A DNA stretch of 64,000 nt from Mucilaginibacter cryoferens (GTDB lineage: Bacteria > Bacteroidota > Bacteroidia > Sphingobacteriales > Sphingobacteriaceae). The DNA is taken from NCBI RefSeq assembly GCF_014205845.1, contig NZ_JACHCR010000026.1:43674-107673 (forward strand), given 5' to 3'. The position numbers and the translations under genes are program-made. The notes beneath the pieces are model-generated. The model did no database searches. It saw only the letters and a list, made by a program, of their open reading frames with translations, and had not been told where the DNA came from. This document shows positions 32,280 through 40,611 of this stretch, one piece after another (the stretch's first letter is position 1; each line of letters begins with the position of its first letter).

Positions 32280-33164
32280 TTAGACCGATTTTTTTGCTAC
32301 GCACATGAGGGAAAGCGCACTTTTACTTGCATAAGGATTTCGGCCCGAAAGCAAATTTCCTAACCGATATTTAAATTCCGCCTTTCCTTGTTTTCCCTCG
32401 AGCACTTCTTCACCCAGCTCATTGTTATGTGCAAATACATTTACCTGGAAACCTAGTGGCTCGAGGTTGCTTTTAAAAAACTCATTAGATACACCATGAC
32501 CGGGTTTGTGATGAATTTCGCATGCAAGTCCCCAATATTGCTGGCTTGTTGTTTTGTGAAAACCCCGGCCGGTAAGCTTGTAAATTATTTTCCGGCTGTT
32601 CCATAAAAGCATCGCTATACCTCTATAATCCCAGGCACTTAACTGAGGGTCGTGATCTGTAACTAACTTGCCCCCGGGTTTTAGCAAGCGCGAGGCTTCT
32701 TTTAAAACAATGTCCATGTTTTCGCAATGGTGCAGGGCTGCATTTAAGATTACTATATCGGCAAAACCAGATACAAATGGCAAATTTTCGGCATTGGCTA
32801 AAACGCTGGTATAACCCAGCGAATTTGCTAATTCAAGTGATGTGGAAGCAACATCAACACCTATCAGCAGCTTTGGCTGCCCTTTGAGCGTTGCATAAAT
32901 ATTGCCGGGACCACAACCTATATCAACAACAATTTTATTATCCCAGCTTCCTATAGCCGCAAGCCACCTGCTTTTAAATGATGGACTTCTGTGGCAATAG
33001 GTTAAATATTCTTCTGCCCATTCGGAGTTGTTAAAATAGTAGGCATTTGATTTTATGGCTTCGGATGGTTTTTCAATCGGAAATTCAAAGTATGTTCCTT
33101 TAAATTCAAAATCTACTCCGTTTTTAAGGTAAGGACTGATCGCTGTTGTTTGAGAAATTTCCAT
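32280..33164 (-). CDS. class I SAM-dependent methyltransferase
   Basis: 294 residues. The SAM-binding motif I VVDIGCGPGNIY (~79-90) is followed by acidic LIGVDVAS, motif II ENLPFVSGFADIVILNAALHH and ASRLLKPGGKLVTDHDP (motif III), the usual order of class I methyltransferases. The C-terminal ~100 residues (HHKPGHGVSNEF...) are variable and probably select the acceptor. Within a polysaccharide locus it most likely methylates a sugar or repeat-unit intermediate. It has about 100-bp spacing from the GT2 gene upstream and 68 bp to wcaI downstream. Confidence 0.85.
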   Translation of the reverse strand: MEISQTTAISPYLKNGVDFEFKGTYFEFPIEKPSEAIKSNAYYFNNSEWAEEYLTYCHRSPSFKSRWLAAIGSWDNKIVVDIGCGPGNIYATLKGQPKLLIGVDVASTSLELANSLGYTSVLANAENLPFVSGFADIVILNAALHHCENMDIVLKEASRLLKPGGKLVTDHDPQLSAWDYRGIAMLLWNSRKIIYKLTGRGFHKTTSQQYWGLACEIHHKPGHGVSNEFFKSNLEPLGFQVNVFAHNNELGEEVLEGKQGKAEFKYRLGNLLSGRNPYASKSALSLMCVAKKSV

Positions 33165-33265
33165 GTTTAGGTTTAGTTAAATATTGTGGAAGATTATTTA
33201 TCGGTTATTAAGGCAATACCAGGGCAATCGTTTTTAACGATCTGATGTAGAAAGAAAGGTAATCC

Positions 33266-34156
33266 CTATTTATACCTGAGATCGAGATCGGCAGGTGTTT
33301 GTTCAATTAATATGGTCTGATATTGCTTTATATTTTTAGTGTTCTTTTTTCTTTCTAATAAGATCTCCCTGGTTTTAATCATGATCATGTGCTCGTAAAA
33401 CGAAAGATTGATACAATAGGTAAGGCCTGGTAAACCTTCGGTAAAACCCAAACTGAAAATGTATGTATGCAAAAATCTTAACAACGGCCAGCCCGGTATT
33501 TTAACAAGCCACGATTTTAAGGCCGGATTTCGGGTACTCCCGTGTTTGCTGAAAATGTTTTTAAACGGGGGGCGTATATCTAAGCGCGCAACTGCTTCCA
33601 GGGTTGAATAACGGTTATGCCTTTCAATCCAATGCGACCATCCTTTAGAAAATCCAAAATGGATGTAAGGTTCTTTTATATATAAAACCTGCCCCTTTAC
33701 TTGATCTTCCTTTTGGCCGTGTCCAAAATCTTTATAAGTAATGCGGCCTTTGCGTAATAAGCGTAGTTGCCATTTGGGGAAATTATCGCACCTTTTTAGC
33801 CATGTACCTCCTAGCATCATTTTCCAGCAGCAGTAAAAGCCTGCTGTTTCTTCCCCGGCATTATTAATAGCCAACGTAATTGCTTTGGCAAAATCGGGAG
33901 TACTAACCTCATCAGCATCTAAAAATAATACCCAGCTGTATTTTACGGCAATATTGTCGAGCGCAAAACTTCTTTGCTTCCCAAAACTTTCAAATGCGTT
34001 GGCGGTTACTTTTGCACCATGTTGCCTGGCAATTTCACAGGTTTTATCTGTGCTAAATGAATCAAGAACATGGATATCATCGGCCCATGTTAACGATTTT
34101 AAGCATCCCGGCAGGTCCGCTTCCTCGTTTTTTGTAAGAATAATTATTGATATCAT
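33266..34156 (-). CDS. family 2 glycosyltransferase, WaaE/KdtX-like
   Basis: 296 residues of the GT-A fold: ISIIILTKNEEADLPGCLKSL at the N-terminus, VLDSFSTDKT for the nucleotide site, and SWVLFLDADEVSTPDF, where DAD binds the divalent metal. The pattern LTWADDIHVLDSFSTDKT resembles the LPS core glucosyltransferase WaaE/KdtX group. It would transfer a sugar to a core-like or heptose-containing acceptor. Its ATG overlaps the stop of the GMC oxidoreductase gene by 4 bases, showing tight coupling. Confidence 0.85.
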   Translation of the reverse strand: MISIIILTKNEEADLPGCLKSLTWADDIHVLDSFSTDKTCEIARQHGAKVTANAFESFGKQRSFALDNIAVKYSWVLFLDADEVSTPDFAKAITLAINNAGEETAGFYCCWKMMLGGTWLKRCDNFPKWQLRLLRKGRITYKDFGHGQKEDQVKGQVLYIKEPYIHFGFSKGWSHWIERHNRYSTLEAVARLDIRPPFKNIFSKHGSTRNPALKSWLVKIPGWPLLRFLHTYIFSLGFTEGLPGLTYCINLSFYEHMIMIKTREILLERKKNTKNIKQYQTILIEQTPADLDLRYK

Positions 34157-35871
34157 TTTTGTAATGTTAAAACCGCGGCCTCATCATGTTCCTGGTTGGT
34201 TTTTATTTTTTTAATTTTTTGTATATCAGTTAGGTAGTTTGCAAGTCGTACGGCAACGGCTCCTAAAAAAAAGGTTGGGTTAGCTTGTCCCGATGTTGGA
34301 AACACCGAACTGCTGCATACATACACATTACTGGTGCCCCATACTTTGAGGTTTTTATCAACCACGCCAGTATCTGCCGTGTTGGATATTCTGGTTGTGC
34401 CAGATTGATGCAATCCATCTTTGGTCATGTTTTTAATGGCGGCCGGCAATTCGTTCTTATTAAACCAATATTCAAGTTCGCCACAACCGCAATCCCGCAG
34501 CCACTTATCAAGCACATCGTGCAGTTTTATCACAGATGAAACATCCGCATCGGTAACTGAGTAGTTAATTGTTAAAGTTTCGCCATCGCCGCCCAACTTC
34601 ATGCAATTGCCTGCGAAAGGTATTTGCTCTGCATGAAAATGTAACGCGTAAGTGTTTTTAGGGCTGTATAAAAAAATCCCCGGCAACTTACGCTTAACGC
34701 AATATCTTTTATAAAATATGGTTGCCGGTTTTATTAAGGAGTTTGGTAGCCCTTTTACAATATTGCCTACATGAGCAGATAAGCCTATAACCTTACCTTT
34801 GGTAATGGAGTGCGCTATTGCCGGAGGAGCCAGTTTTTTACCAAGTACCGGAGTTATCATCGCCATATACATAAATGACATTGGCCCACTCCGGTGTTTG
34901 GGGTCAAAATATAATGGATTATCAAGCCATATGGCAGTGTTTAATAAATTGTTATCTTTTAGAAAATTGCTCGAAAACTGAAACCTGCGCCTTATATAAG
35001 CTCCATCTGCTTCTCTCGTAAAAGAGTAATCTGTTTTTTTAGGATCACCATAAAACTTTACAGAAGCAATTTTGCCAGACAAATGACCTTGATAGTATTT
35101 TCCTAAAGCCTGGGGTACACTATCTAGGTTTTTAAATAATTGAGGATTGCGTAATAATGTTCGCGTGCTTTCCTGCGCTCCTGCTGCCAGTATAAATGTG
35201 TCGGCAGCTATTTTTTTTTCGACTTTGGTAGCCACCTCTCTAATTGTTAGAGATTCTATTTTATTGTTATTATCGGGGGCCGAGAAATCTCGTGCCTCAA
35301 ACCCCTGTAATAATGTTAAATTTTTCTGTGCTTTAATATCTTCCTCATACCGTTTACCAAACCGGGTTGGCATACTATAGCGTTCTATAGTGCTGTCGGT
35401 TACTATCCCTTGTTTAAACCCTTCGGCAATAGTTGTATGCTGAAGGCCAGGTATTGCCGATAAATTAAATTCAGATTTTCCACATTCAAAGTATTGGGCA
35501 GCGATGGGAGCGTGAGATTTTACCTCTTCAAACAATGTGCTATCCCATGTGCAGCCGCCGTTTAAAATGGGGCGGTCAATAAAGTCAATATCATCATACA
35601 TTACACAACGGCCTCCCCATGTTGCCGATGTACCACCCAAACCTTTATTTGTACACTCCTGCGGTAGATGATGATTTATAATATTGGTTAAGTTGATGGA
35701 ACTGTCTAAAGCGCTTTCGGTCGATTGATCTCCTTTTCCGTATTCAATTAATAAAACAGTGATATAAGGGTTTAGGCGGCAATATTCAAGCGCTACAATA
35801 ATGCCTGCCGGGCCACTGCCAATGATGCATACGTCAAAACTGAGATGGTTATCATTTGTCTTCATCTTCAT
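34153..35871 (-). CDS. GMC-family FAD-dependent oxidoreductase
   Basis: 572 residues. Rossmann motif VCIIGSGPAGIIVALEY (~14-30), the FAD-contacting GGTSATWGGRCVMYD, and the GMC C-terminal signature GLHQSGTTRIS...NPTFFLGAVAVRLANYL, including the conserved His (LHQSGT) of the catalytic centre. The family oxidises alcohols, sugars or sterols. Finding it between a GT2 and an acetyltransferase gene, overlapping both, implies it modifies the repeat unit or a lipid-linked precursor, for example oxidising a sugar hydroxyl. It begins with MKMKTNDNHL; no signal is present, so it should act in the cytosol. Confidence 0.88.
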   Translation of the reverse strand: MKMKTNDNHLSFDVCIIGSGPAGIIVALEYCRLNPYITVLLIEYGKGDQSTESALDSSINLTNIINHHLPQECTNKGLGGTSATWGGRCVMYDDIDFIDRPILNGGCTWDSTLFEEVKSHAPIAAQYFECGKSEFNLSAIPGLQHTTIAEGFKQGIVTDSTIERYSMPTRFGKRYEEDIKAQKNLTLLQGFEARDFSAPDNNNKIESLTIREVATKVEKKIAADTFILAAGAQESTRTLLRNPQLFKNLDSVPQALGKYYQGHLSGKIASVKFYGDPKKTDYSFTREADGAYIRRRFQFSSNFLKDNNLLNTAIWLDNPLYFDPKHRSGPMSFMYMAMITPVLGKKLAPPAIAHSITKGKVIGLSAHVGNIVKGLPNSLIKPATIFYKRYCVKRKLPGIFLYSPKNTYALHFHAEQIPFAGNCMKLGGDGETLTINYSVTDADVSSVIKLHDVLDKWLRDCGCGELEYWFNKNELPAAIKNMTKDGLHQSGTTRISNTADTGVVDKNLKVWGTSNVYVCSSSVFPTSGQANPTFFLGAVAVRLANYLTDIQKIKKIKTNQEHDEAAVLTLQK

Positions 35872-36448
35872 TATGGTTTAGGGTATTCAAAAAGTTGTTC
35901 CGCTTTTTCAATGGCAATGCGGGGTGGCCTCCATAAACTGTCCATGGCTCCAGGTCGCGGGATGTTACCGATGCCGCGCCAAGTACACTACCTTCCATAC
36001 AGCAAACTCCAGGCAGTACAATGGCTTTAGAACATATCCAGGAGTAAGGAGCTATAATTATTTGCTTCATGATGTATGTAAAATCGGCAGTGTTATAATC
36101 ATGTGTAGCGCCGCACAAATAGGAGTTTTGCGAGAGGATGGAATGATGACCTAAATAAACCCCTCCCGGGTTATAAATCTCAACACCGGGCCCTATAGTT
36201 ACAATGTCTTCCGTTTCCAGCAGCCAGGGGGCCCAAATTTTGCAACTGGGGTATATGATGTTTTTATTGCCAATTTGGCCACCAAATACCCTTACTATAA
36301 ATACCCGCCACTTATGCATAGGCTTGGGCGTCCATCGGCATAAAAATAGCCAGCTCAAGTTCCAGGCGGCTCTTCGTAACTTATTTGTAAATGAAAACAC
36401 AGGGCGCAAGTACCCATCTACACTATCTTTGCTATGGTAAGAAAACAT
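35852..36448 (-). CDS. wcaF: WcaF-type polysaccharide acetyltransferase
   Basis: 198 residues. After a basic N-terminus the sequence turns into hexapeptide repeats of a left-handed beta-helix (IGNKNIIYPSCKIWAPWLLETEDIVTIGPGVEIYNPGGVYLGHHSILSQ), with the CGATHDY loop that supplies the catalytic His, and VLGAASVTSRDLEPWTVYGGHPA at the end, typical of WcaF/colanic acid acetyltransferases. It uses acetyl-CoA to acetylate a sugar. Its end overlaps the GMC oxidoreductase gene by 20 bases. Confidence 0.87.
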   Translation of the reverse strand: MFSYHSKDSVDGYLRPVFSFTNKLRRAAWNLSWLFLCRWTPKPMHKWRVFIVRVFGGQIGNKNIIYPSCKIWAPWLLETEDIVTIGPGVEIYNPGGVYLGHHSILSQNSYLCGATHDYNTADFTYIMKQIIIAPYSWICSKAIVLPGVCCMEGSVLGAASVTSRDLEPWTVYGGHPALPLKKRNNFLNTLNHNEDEDK

Positions 36449-36518
36449 AATATTTATTTTGATTATTTTAAGCTTAGATGCTTAGTGTCGTGTCATAGAT
36501 AAATTGACGCTTAGTATT

Positions 36519-36538
36519 TAGTCGAAAGTCTTAAGTTC
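36519..36538 (+). repeat. 20-bp dispersed repeat, copy 2
   Basis: TAGTCGAAAGTCTTAAGTTC, identical to the reverse complement of 28906-28925. It lies in the 169-bp gap between the wcaF-like and upstream glycosyltransferase genes. Confidence 0.7.
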
Positions 36539-36617
36539 TAAGTATAGAGAAAAGAAAAATTCAATTGATGACTTCCAACTAAAGACCGTTGACTTGACAC
36601 TAGCGTAACGCAGCTTA

Positions 36618-37817
36618 TTAGTTACACAACACCTCATGAAAACGGTTGATAACCGTACTTACCTCAAAATGTTGTTCATAGCAATACCGGGCGTTAAAGC
36701 CCATTGTTTCTTTTTCTGCCGATGATAAATTATGCCAGTTGGTAAGCATTGTGTAGGTTCCGATGTTGGTATCGTCGGCCACCAAAGCGCCCCCGGCTTC
36801 CTGTAATTCGCGCCAGATGTTCACCTGGTTAGATATCAATACTGGTTTGTTACAGGTTAAGGCCTCTACCACGGCAATTCCAAAATTCTCCTGATGGCTG
36901 GGCAGTATAAAAGCCTCGCAGCCGTAAAAGGCACCCCATTTAGCTGCACCGGTAAGCATCCCCGGAAAATAAACAAGGTCTTTTAAAAGTGCCGATTCTG
37001 CTACTATTTGCTGCATCTGTAAACCATAAGTGCTATCGAGGCCCGGTCCGGCTATCACCAGTTTTGGCAAACTTGCTGCGTTTTTATCCCCACCTGGGCC
37101 TAAGTGCTCTTCGGCAATTTTTTTATAAGCATCAATAAGCAAATCCGCGCCTTTTTTTTCGTGTATCCGGCTAAGAAAAAGCAAGTAGGGGCTATCGCTT
37201 ATTTGGGGCACCATATTTTTAAAAACCTGGGCCATTTTAATACTGTAAGCTGGGGGAGCCATTACCCCCAAGCCTACAATAGTCTCTAATTTGGGTTTAT
37301 ATGGCCAGAAAGGCACTCGGGCAAGAATTAGCTCTGTTTCGCAGGTAAATAAAATCTCGTCTGCGCTGTTGATCAATTTTTTTTCTATCAGGCTCCAATA
37401 AATCACGTTTCGGATGGCCTTAACCCGCCTGCCCCGGGCTCGCTGAAAATAAGGATCAAGCATTCCGTGAGGCATTACAAATAATTTTGGTTTAGCCTCT
37501 TTAATTTTCAGCGAGTTAAGGGTTTTGTAAACTGCATAGCCATGATATAGCCAAAGCCCGTGAACTATTACCGCATCAAAACGGGTAATATTGTCAGCTA
37601 GCCAGGGCAATAATGTTTTACTGTAATACCATGCGTTTTTGGCCGGGCCTAACGCGTGCTGAACAAATTTATCGGCTTTGTTAAATATCTCGTCATCTAC
37701 GCTCACAACTTCGTTGTGTACGCCTAACTCTTCCAAACCGTTGGCGCATATTCTTATGGCTTCGCACACACCGCCTGTTTCGGGGTTCATGCTGCTAATT
37801 ACATGTAGCACTCTCAT
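36618..37817 (-). CDS. family 4 glycosyltransferase
   Basis: 399 residues, GT-B fold. MRVLHVISSMNPETGGVCEAIR is a typical GT4 opening, and the C-terminal half has LLFLSRIHEKKGADLLIDAY, LVIAGPGLD and the EX7E donor motif region FILPSHQENFGIAVVEALTCNKPVLIS. It should transfer a sugar from a nucleotide donor to the growing repeat unit. Its first ATG overlaps the stop of the GT9 gene by 4 bases. Confidence 0.87.
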   Translation of the reverse strand: MRVLHVISSMNPETGGVCEAIRICANGLEELGVHNEVVSVDDEIFNKADKFVQHALGPAKNAWYYSKTLLPWLADNITRFDAVIVHGLWLYHGYAVYKTLNSLKIKEAKPKLFVMPHGMLDPYFQRARGRRVKAIRNVIYWSLIEKKLINSADEILFTCETELILARVPFWPYKPKLETIVGLGVMAPPAYSIKMAQVFKNMVPQISDSPYLLFLSRIHEKKGADLLIDAYKKIAEEHLGPGGDKNAASLPKLVIAGPGLDSTYGLQMQQIVAESALLKDLVYFPGMLTGAAKWGAFYGCEAFILPSHQENFGIAVVEALTCNKPVLISNQVNIWRELQEAGGALVADDTNIGTYTMLTNWHNLSSAEKETMGFNARYCYEQHFEVSTVINRFHEVLCN

Positions 37818-38923
37818 ATTTGTATAGCTACAGGTGAAATTGTGGGGGTAATAGCTGTATTGTTGTTCAATACCTTCAATATTGATTGTATCACTTCATC
37901 AACAGTGATAGACATAATGCACTTTTTTTGTTGAACCACGCAAACTTCAAGCCCGCAGCCGGCACAATCGGGTAGTTTATAAAGTATTCGGTTATTTTCT
38001 CCCCTCGGAAACCATTGTCCGGGTAAGTTACGGGCAGAATATATACCCACACAAGGCGTACCCATGCTGGCGGCCAAATGGATGGGGCCGCTATCGTGTC
38101 CAATAAAAATACTTGCTTTTTTTAATAATGCCGCCGATACTCGTGGTGTGGTTTTGCCGCACAAGTCTACCGATTGGTGTTTCCATGATGCCATTAATTG
38201 CCCGGCTACAGCGGTTTCGTCAGGAGCGCCTACTATCATTAATTTCCATTGTGGCAGTAATTCTGATAACCGCGTTAATAACTCCTGCCAATTGTTAATT
38301 TCCCAATCGTTTGACGGATTTTTGGTACCGGTAGATATGGCCAATACCGGGGTGGTGTTGCCTAAAATGTTGTTGTAGCTATCGGCAATTTCATGTTCCT
38401 GTTCGCTTAAATTAAGGTTCCAGTTTTTATCATCAAGAAGATCAATTGCACCTAAAGCACTAATCCTCCGGGCTAATCTTTTAGCCTCCCATTCCATGAT
38501 GCCTGTTTGCGTATCAACACAAACTTCCAGATCTTCTTTTGCTGCATCAAAACCAATGAATTTTTTAACGCCCGCCGCTTTAAAGAATAGCTTATCTCTT
38601 AACAGAGATTTTTTTGACCGGGTGGGGGTAATGTTTACCACGGTATCAATTTTTAAAGAACGGATCTGTTTAACCAGATTAAAAAGTACGCTTAAGCTCC
38701 TGGTACCTACCGGGTAATTGATGGTACGGTTAAAAAAATAACCGCTACCTAAAATAGTTTCAATTGCGGCAGCTTTAGCCATTACAGGTTTATTGGTAAG
38801 CAACGTAATATCGGCACCCGGAAACGAGTTTCGTATTTTATGGAAACTGGGTAAAGCCATTACGGTATCGCCCAGGCTGCCAAGCCTGTATATAAGTACC
38901 TTGTTGTTTTTTAAAATGCTCAT
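37814..38923 (-). CDS. family 9 glycosyltransferase (heptosyltransferase-like)
   Basis: 369 residues. VLIYRLGSLGDTVMALPSFHKIRNSFPGADITLLT is the GT9 opening shared by WaaC/WaaF heptosyltransferases, and FIGHDSGPIHLAASMGTPCVGIYSA near residue 280 holds the GHDSGxxHLA donor motif. The acceptor is unknown. Four Cys near the end (CAGCGLEVCVVQQKKC) are a feature also seen in LPS heptosyltransferases of this type. With gmhA, rfaE1 and rfaE2 in the same locus, ADP-heptose is a credible donor. Confidence 0.85.
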   Translation of the reverse strand: MSILKNNKVLIYRLGSLGDTVMALPSFHKIRNSFPGADITLLTNKPVMAKAAAIETILGSGYFFNRTINYPVGTRSLSVLFNLVKQIRSLKIDTVVNITPTRSKKSLLRDKLFFKAAGVKKFIGFDAAKEDLEVCVDTQTGIMEWEAKRLARRISALGAIDLLDDKNWNLNLSEQEHEIADSYNNILGNTTPVLAISTGTKNPSNDWEINNWQELLTRLSELLPQWKLMIVGAPDETAVAGQLMASWKHQSVDLCGKTTPRVSAALLKKASIFIGHDSGPIHLAASMGTPCVGIYSARNLPGQWFPRGENNRILYKLPDCAGCGLEVCVVQQKKCIMSITVDEVIQSILKVLNNNTAITPTISPVAIQI

Positions 38924-38972
38924 AAATTAATTACGATTGCTAACAGGAGAGAAGCGAGCGAATTATTTGTTA

Positions 38973-39980
38973 TCAGATACTTTGATAATCCATATCGGCT
39001 TTAAGCAGCCAATCTTCAAGCTCATTGTAATTTACAGGTGCTGTGCCAACATGTGCTACCACACAACCTGCGGCGGCATTTGCAAGGCGCGCTGCCTGGG
39101 CAGCATTGGCACCGCTGGCTAAGGCAGCGGTTAGAGTTGCAATAACGGTATCGCCGGCACCAGATACATCAAAAACCTGGCGGGCAACTGTTGGCAGGTG
39201 CTCAACTACCTCTCCGCGGTGGCTAATGGCCATACCGTCGGCGCCTAAGGTTACAATCAGTATTTCGGGGTTGTATATTTCGTGTATCCGTTTGCAGATT
39301 TTTTCGAGCGGATATTTTTCTTCCGGAGCAAGCTCGGGTAGTTCGGCGAGCGCAAGGGCTTCAGAGCGGTTTGGGGTTAATAAGCCAACACCGCTGAATG
39401 ATAATCTTCTGGCCGGTTTTGGGTCAACGGCCACCAGTAAGCCAGGTATATCGCGCGCTATTTTTAATATTGAATCCAATAACGATTGCGAGATAACGCC
39501 CTTTGCATAGTCGGAAACTATTACCGCGTCAACATCAGCCAGCGCCAGGCTTAGCATCTTTTCAAAATCCGGGGCAGCGTCGATGGTATAGCATTCCCGG
39601 GTGTCTTCCCGGTCTATACGGCAAAGTTGTTGCGAATGAACGATAACTCTTGTTTTTACGATGGTAGGTGCCTGGAAAAGTAATTCTGGCAACAAGTACT
39701 TAACATCTTTATCTGCCAGTATCCCTAAAAGTTTTTTGCCTGCTTCATCTGCTGTACAATGTCCCATTAACCGGGTTTTTACACCCAGGTTTGAAAGGTT
39801 TATGGCAACATTGGCCGCCCCGCCGGCGGTGTAGGTATCTTTGTTAACCTGCACAATGGGTACCGGCGCCTCTGGCGATATCCGGTGTACGTTACCCCAT
39901 ATATAATGATCGAGCATCAGATCGCCAATAACCAACACCTTAACAGTGCTTAATCCCTTTAGTAAATACGATAGGTTCAT
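38973..39980 (-). CDS. rfaE1: HldE-N/RfaE1-type heptose-7-phosphate kinase
   Basis: 335 residues from ATG 39980, which starts 2 bases after the gmhA stop; an upstream ATG at 40004 would overlap gmhA. PfkB fold: VLVIGDLMLDHYIWGNVHRISPEAPVPIV near the N-terminus, GGAANVAINLSNLG for sugar binding, and DVSGAGDTVIATLTAAL with the catalytic Asp and the anion hole. It phosphorylates heptose 7-phosphate at C1 in the ADP-heptose route. In many bacteria this domain is fused to the adenylyltransferase as HldE; here they are separate genes 10 kb apart. Confidence 0.92.
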   Translation of the reverse strand: MNLSYLLKGLSTVKVLVIGDLMLDHYIWGNVHRISPEAPVPIVQVNKDTYTAGGAANVAINLSNLGVKTRLMGHCTADEAGKKLLGILADKDVKYLLPELLFQAPTIVKTRVIVHSQQLCRIDREDTRECYTIDAAPDFEKMLSLALADVDAVIVSDYAKGVISQSLLDSILKIARDIPGLLVAVDPKPARRLSFSGVGLLTPNRSEALALAELPELAPEEKYPLEKICKRIHEIYNPEILIVTLGADGMAISHRGEVVEHLPTVARQVFDVSGAGDTVIATLTAALASGANAAQAARLANAAAGCVVAHVGTAPVNYNELEDWLLKADMDYQSI

Positions 39981-39982
39981 AA

Positions 39983-40582
39983 TTAATAATTTAATGTACT
40001 CCAATCAGTGATATCCAGTTCTTCAAGCCATTGATGCAATATCACGGTGTGCATTTCCTGAATGCGTGCGGTGGTATTGCTCGGTATTATAATTTCATAA
40101 TCGCAGGTGCCTTTTAAAACTCCTCCATTTTTACCACCAAGGTATACGGTGATGATGTTTTGGCGGCGCGCCTGTTCAAAAGCCTTAATGATATTGGGGC
40201 TGTTACCACTTGTGCTAAAACCAACCAGTACATCGCCGGGTTTGCCAAGGCCTTGCAGTTGCCTTGAATAAATAGCATCGAAACCATAATCATTTCCGAT
40301 GCAGGTAATTGCGGTAACATCGGCGTTTAAGCAAATAGCGGGTAAGCTGCGACGTTCGGCTTTAAAACGGCCAACAAGCTCTTCAGAAAGATGAAGGGCA
40401 TCAGCTGCGCTCCCTCCGTTGCCGCAGCTGATGAGTTTTCCACCATTTAAAATTGATTGTTTAATAGCCAAACAGGCTGAAAACACCGATCCTTCAAGTT
40501 TTTTACTTGCATAGATCACATCAGTTAATTCTTCAAGAGAATTGGCAAACGATGGGGCCACCATTTTAAATTGTGTTAACAT
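39983..40582 (-). CDS. gmhA: GmhA-type sedoheptulose-7-phosphate isomerase (SIS domain)
   Basis: 199 residues with one SIS domain: LISCGNGGSAADALHLSEELVGRF (~51-74), LVGFSTSGNSPNII (~119-132) and the closing IQEMHTVILHQWLEELD, where Glu and His act in catalysis in GmhA. It makes heptose 7-phosphate from sedoheptulose 7-phosphate, the first step of the heptose branch. It is directly upstream of rfaE1 (2-bp gap). The route still needs a GmhB phosphatase and, for the L,D-form, an HldD epimerase, neither of which is in this window. Confidence 0.92.
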   Translation of the reverse strand: MLTQFKMVAPSFANSLEELTDVIYASKKLEGSVFSACLAIKQSILNGGKLISCGNGGSAADALHLSEELVGRFKAERRSLPAICLNADVTAITCIGNDYGFDAIYSRQLQGLGKPGDVLVGFSTSGNSPNIIKAFEQARRQNIITVYLGGKNGGVLKGTCDYEIIIPSNTTARIQEMHTVILHQWLEELDITDWSTLNY

Positions 40583-40611
40583 AAAAATATAATAGGGGTA
40601 TAATATTCGGG

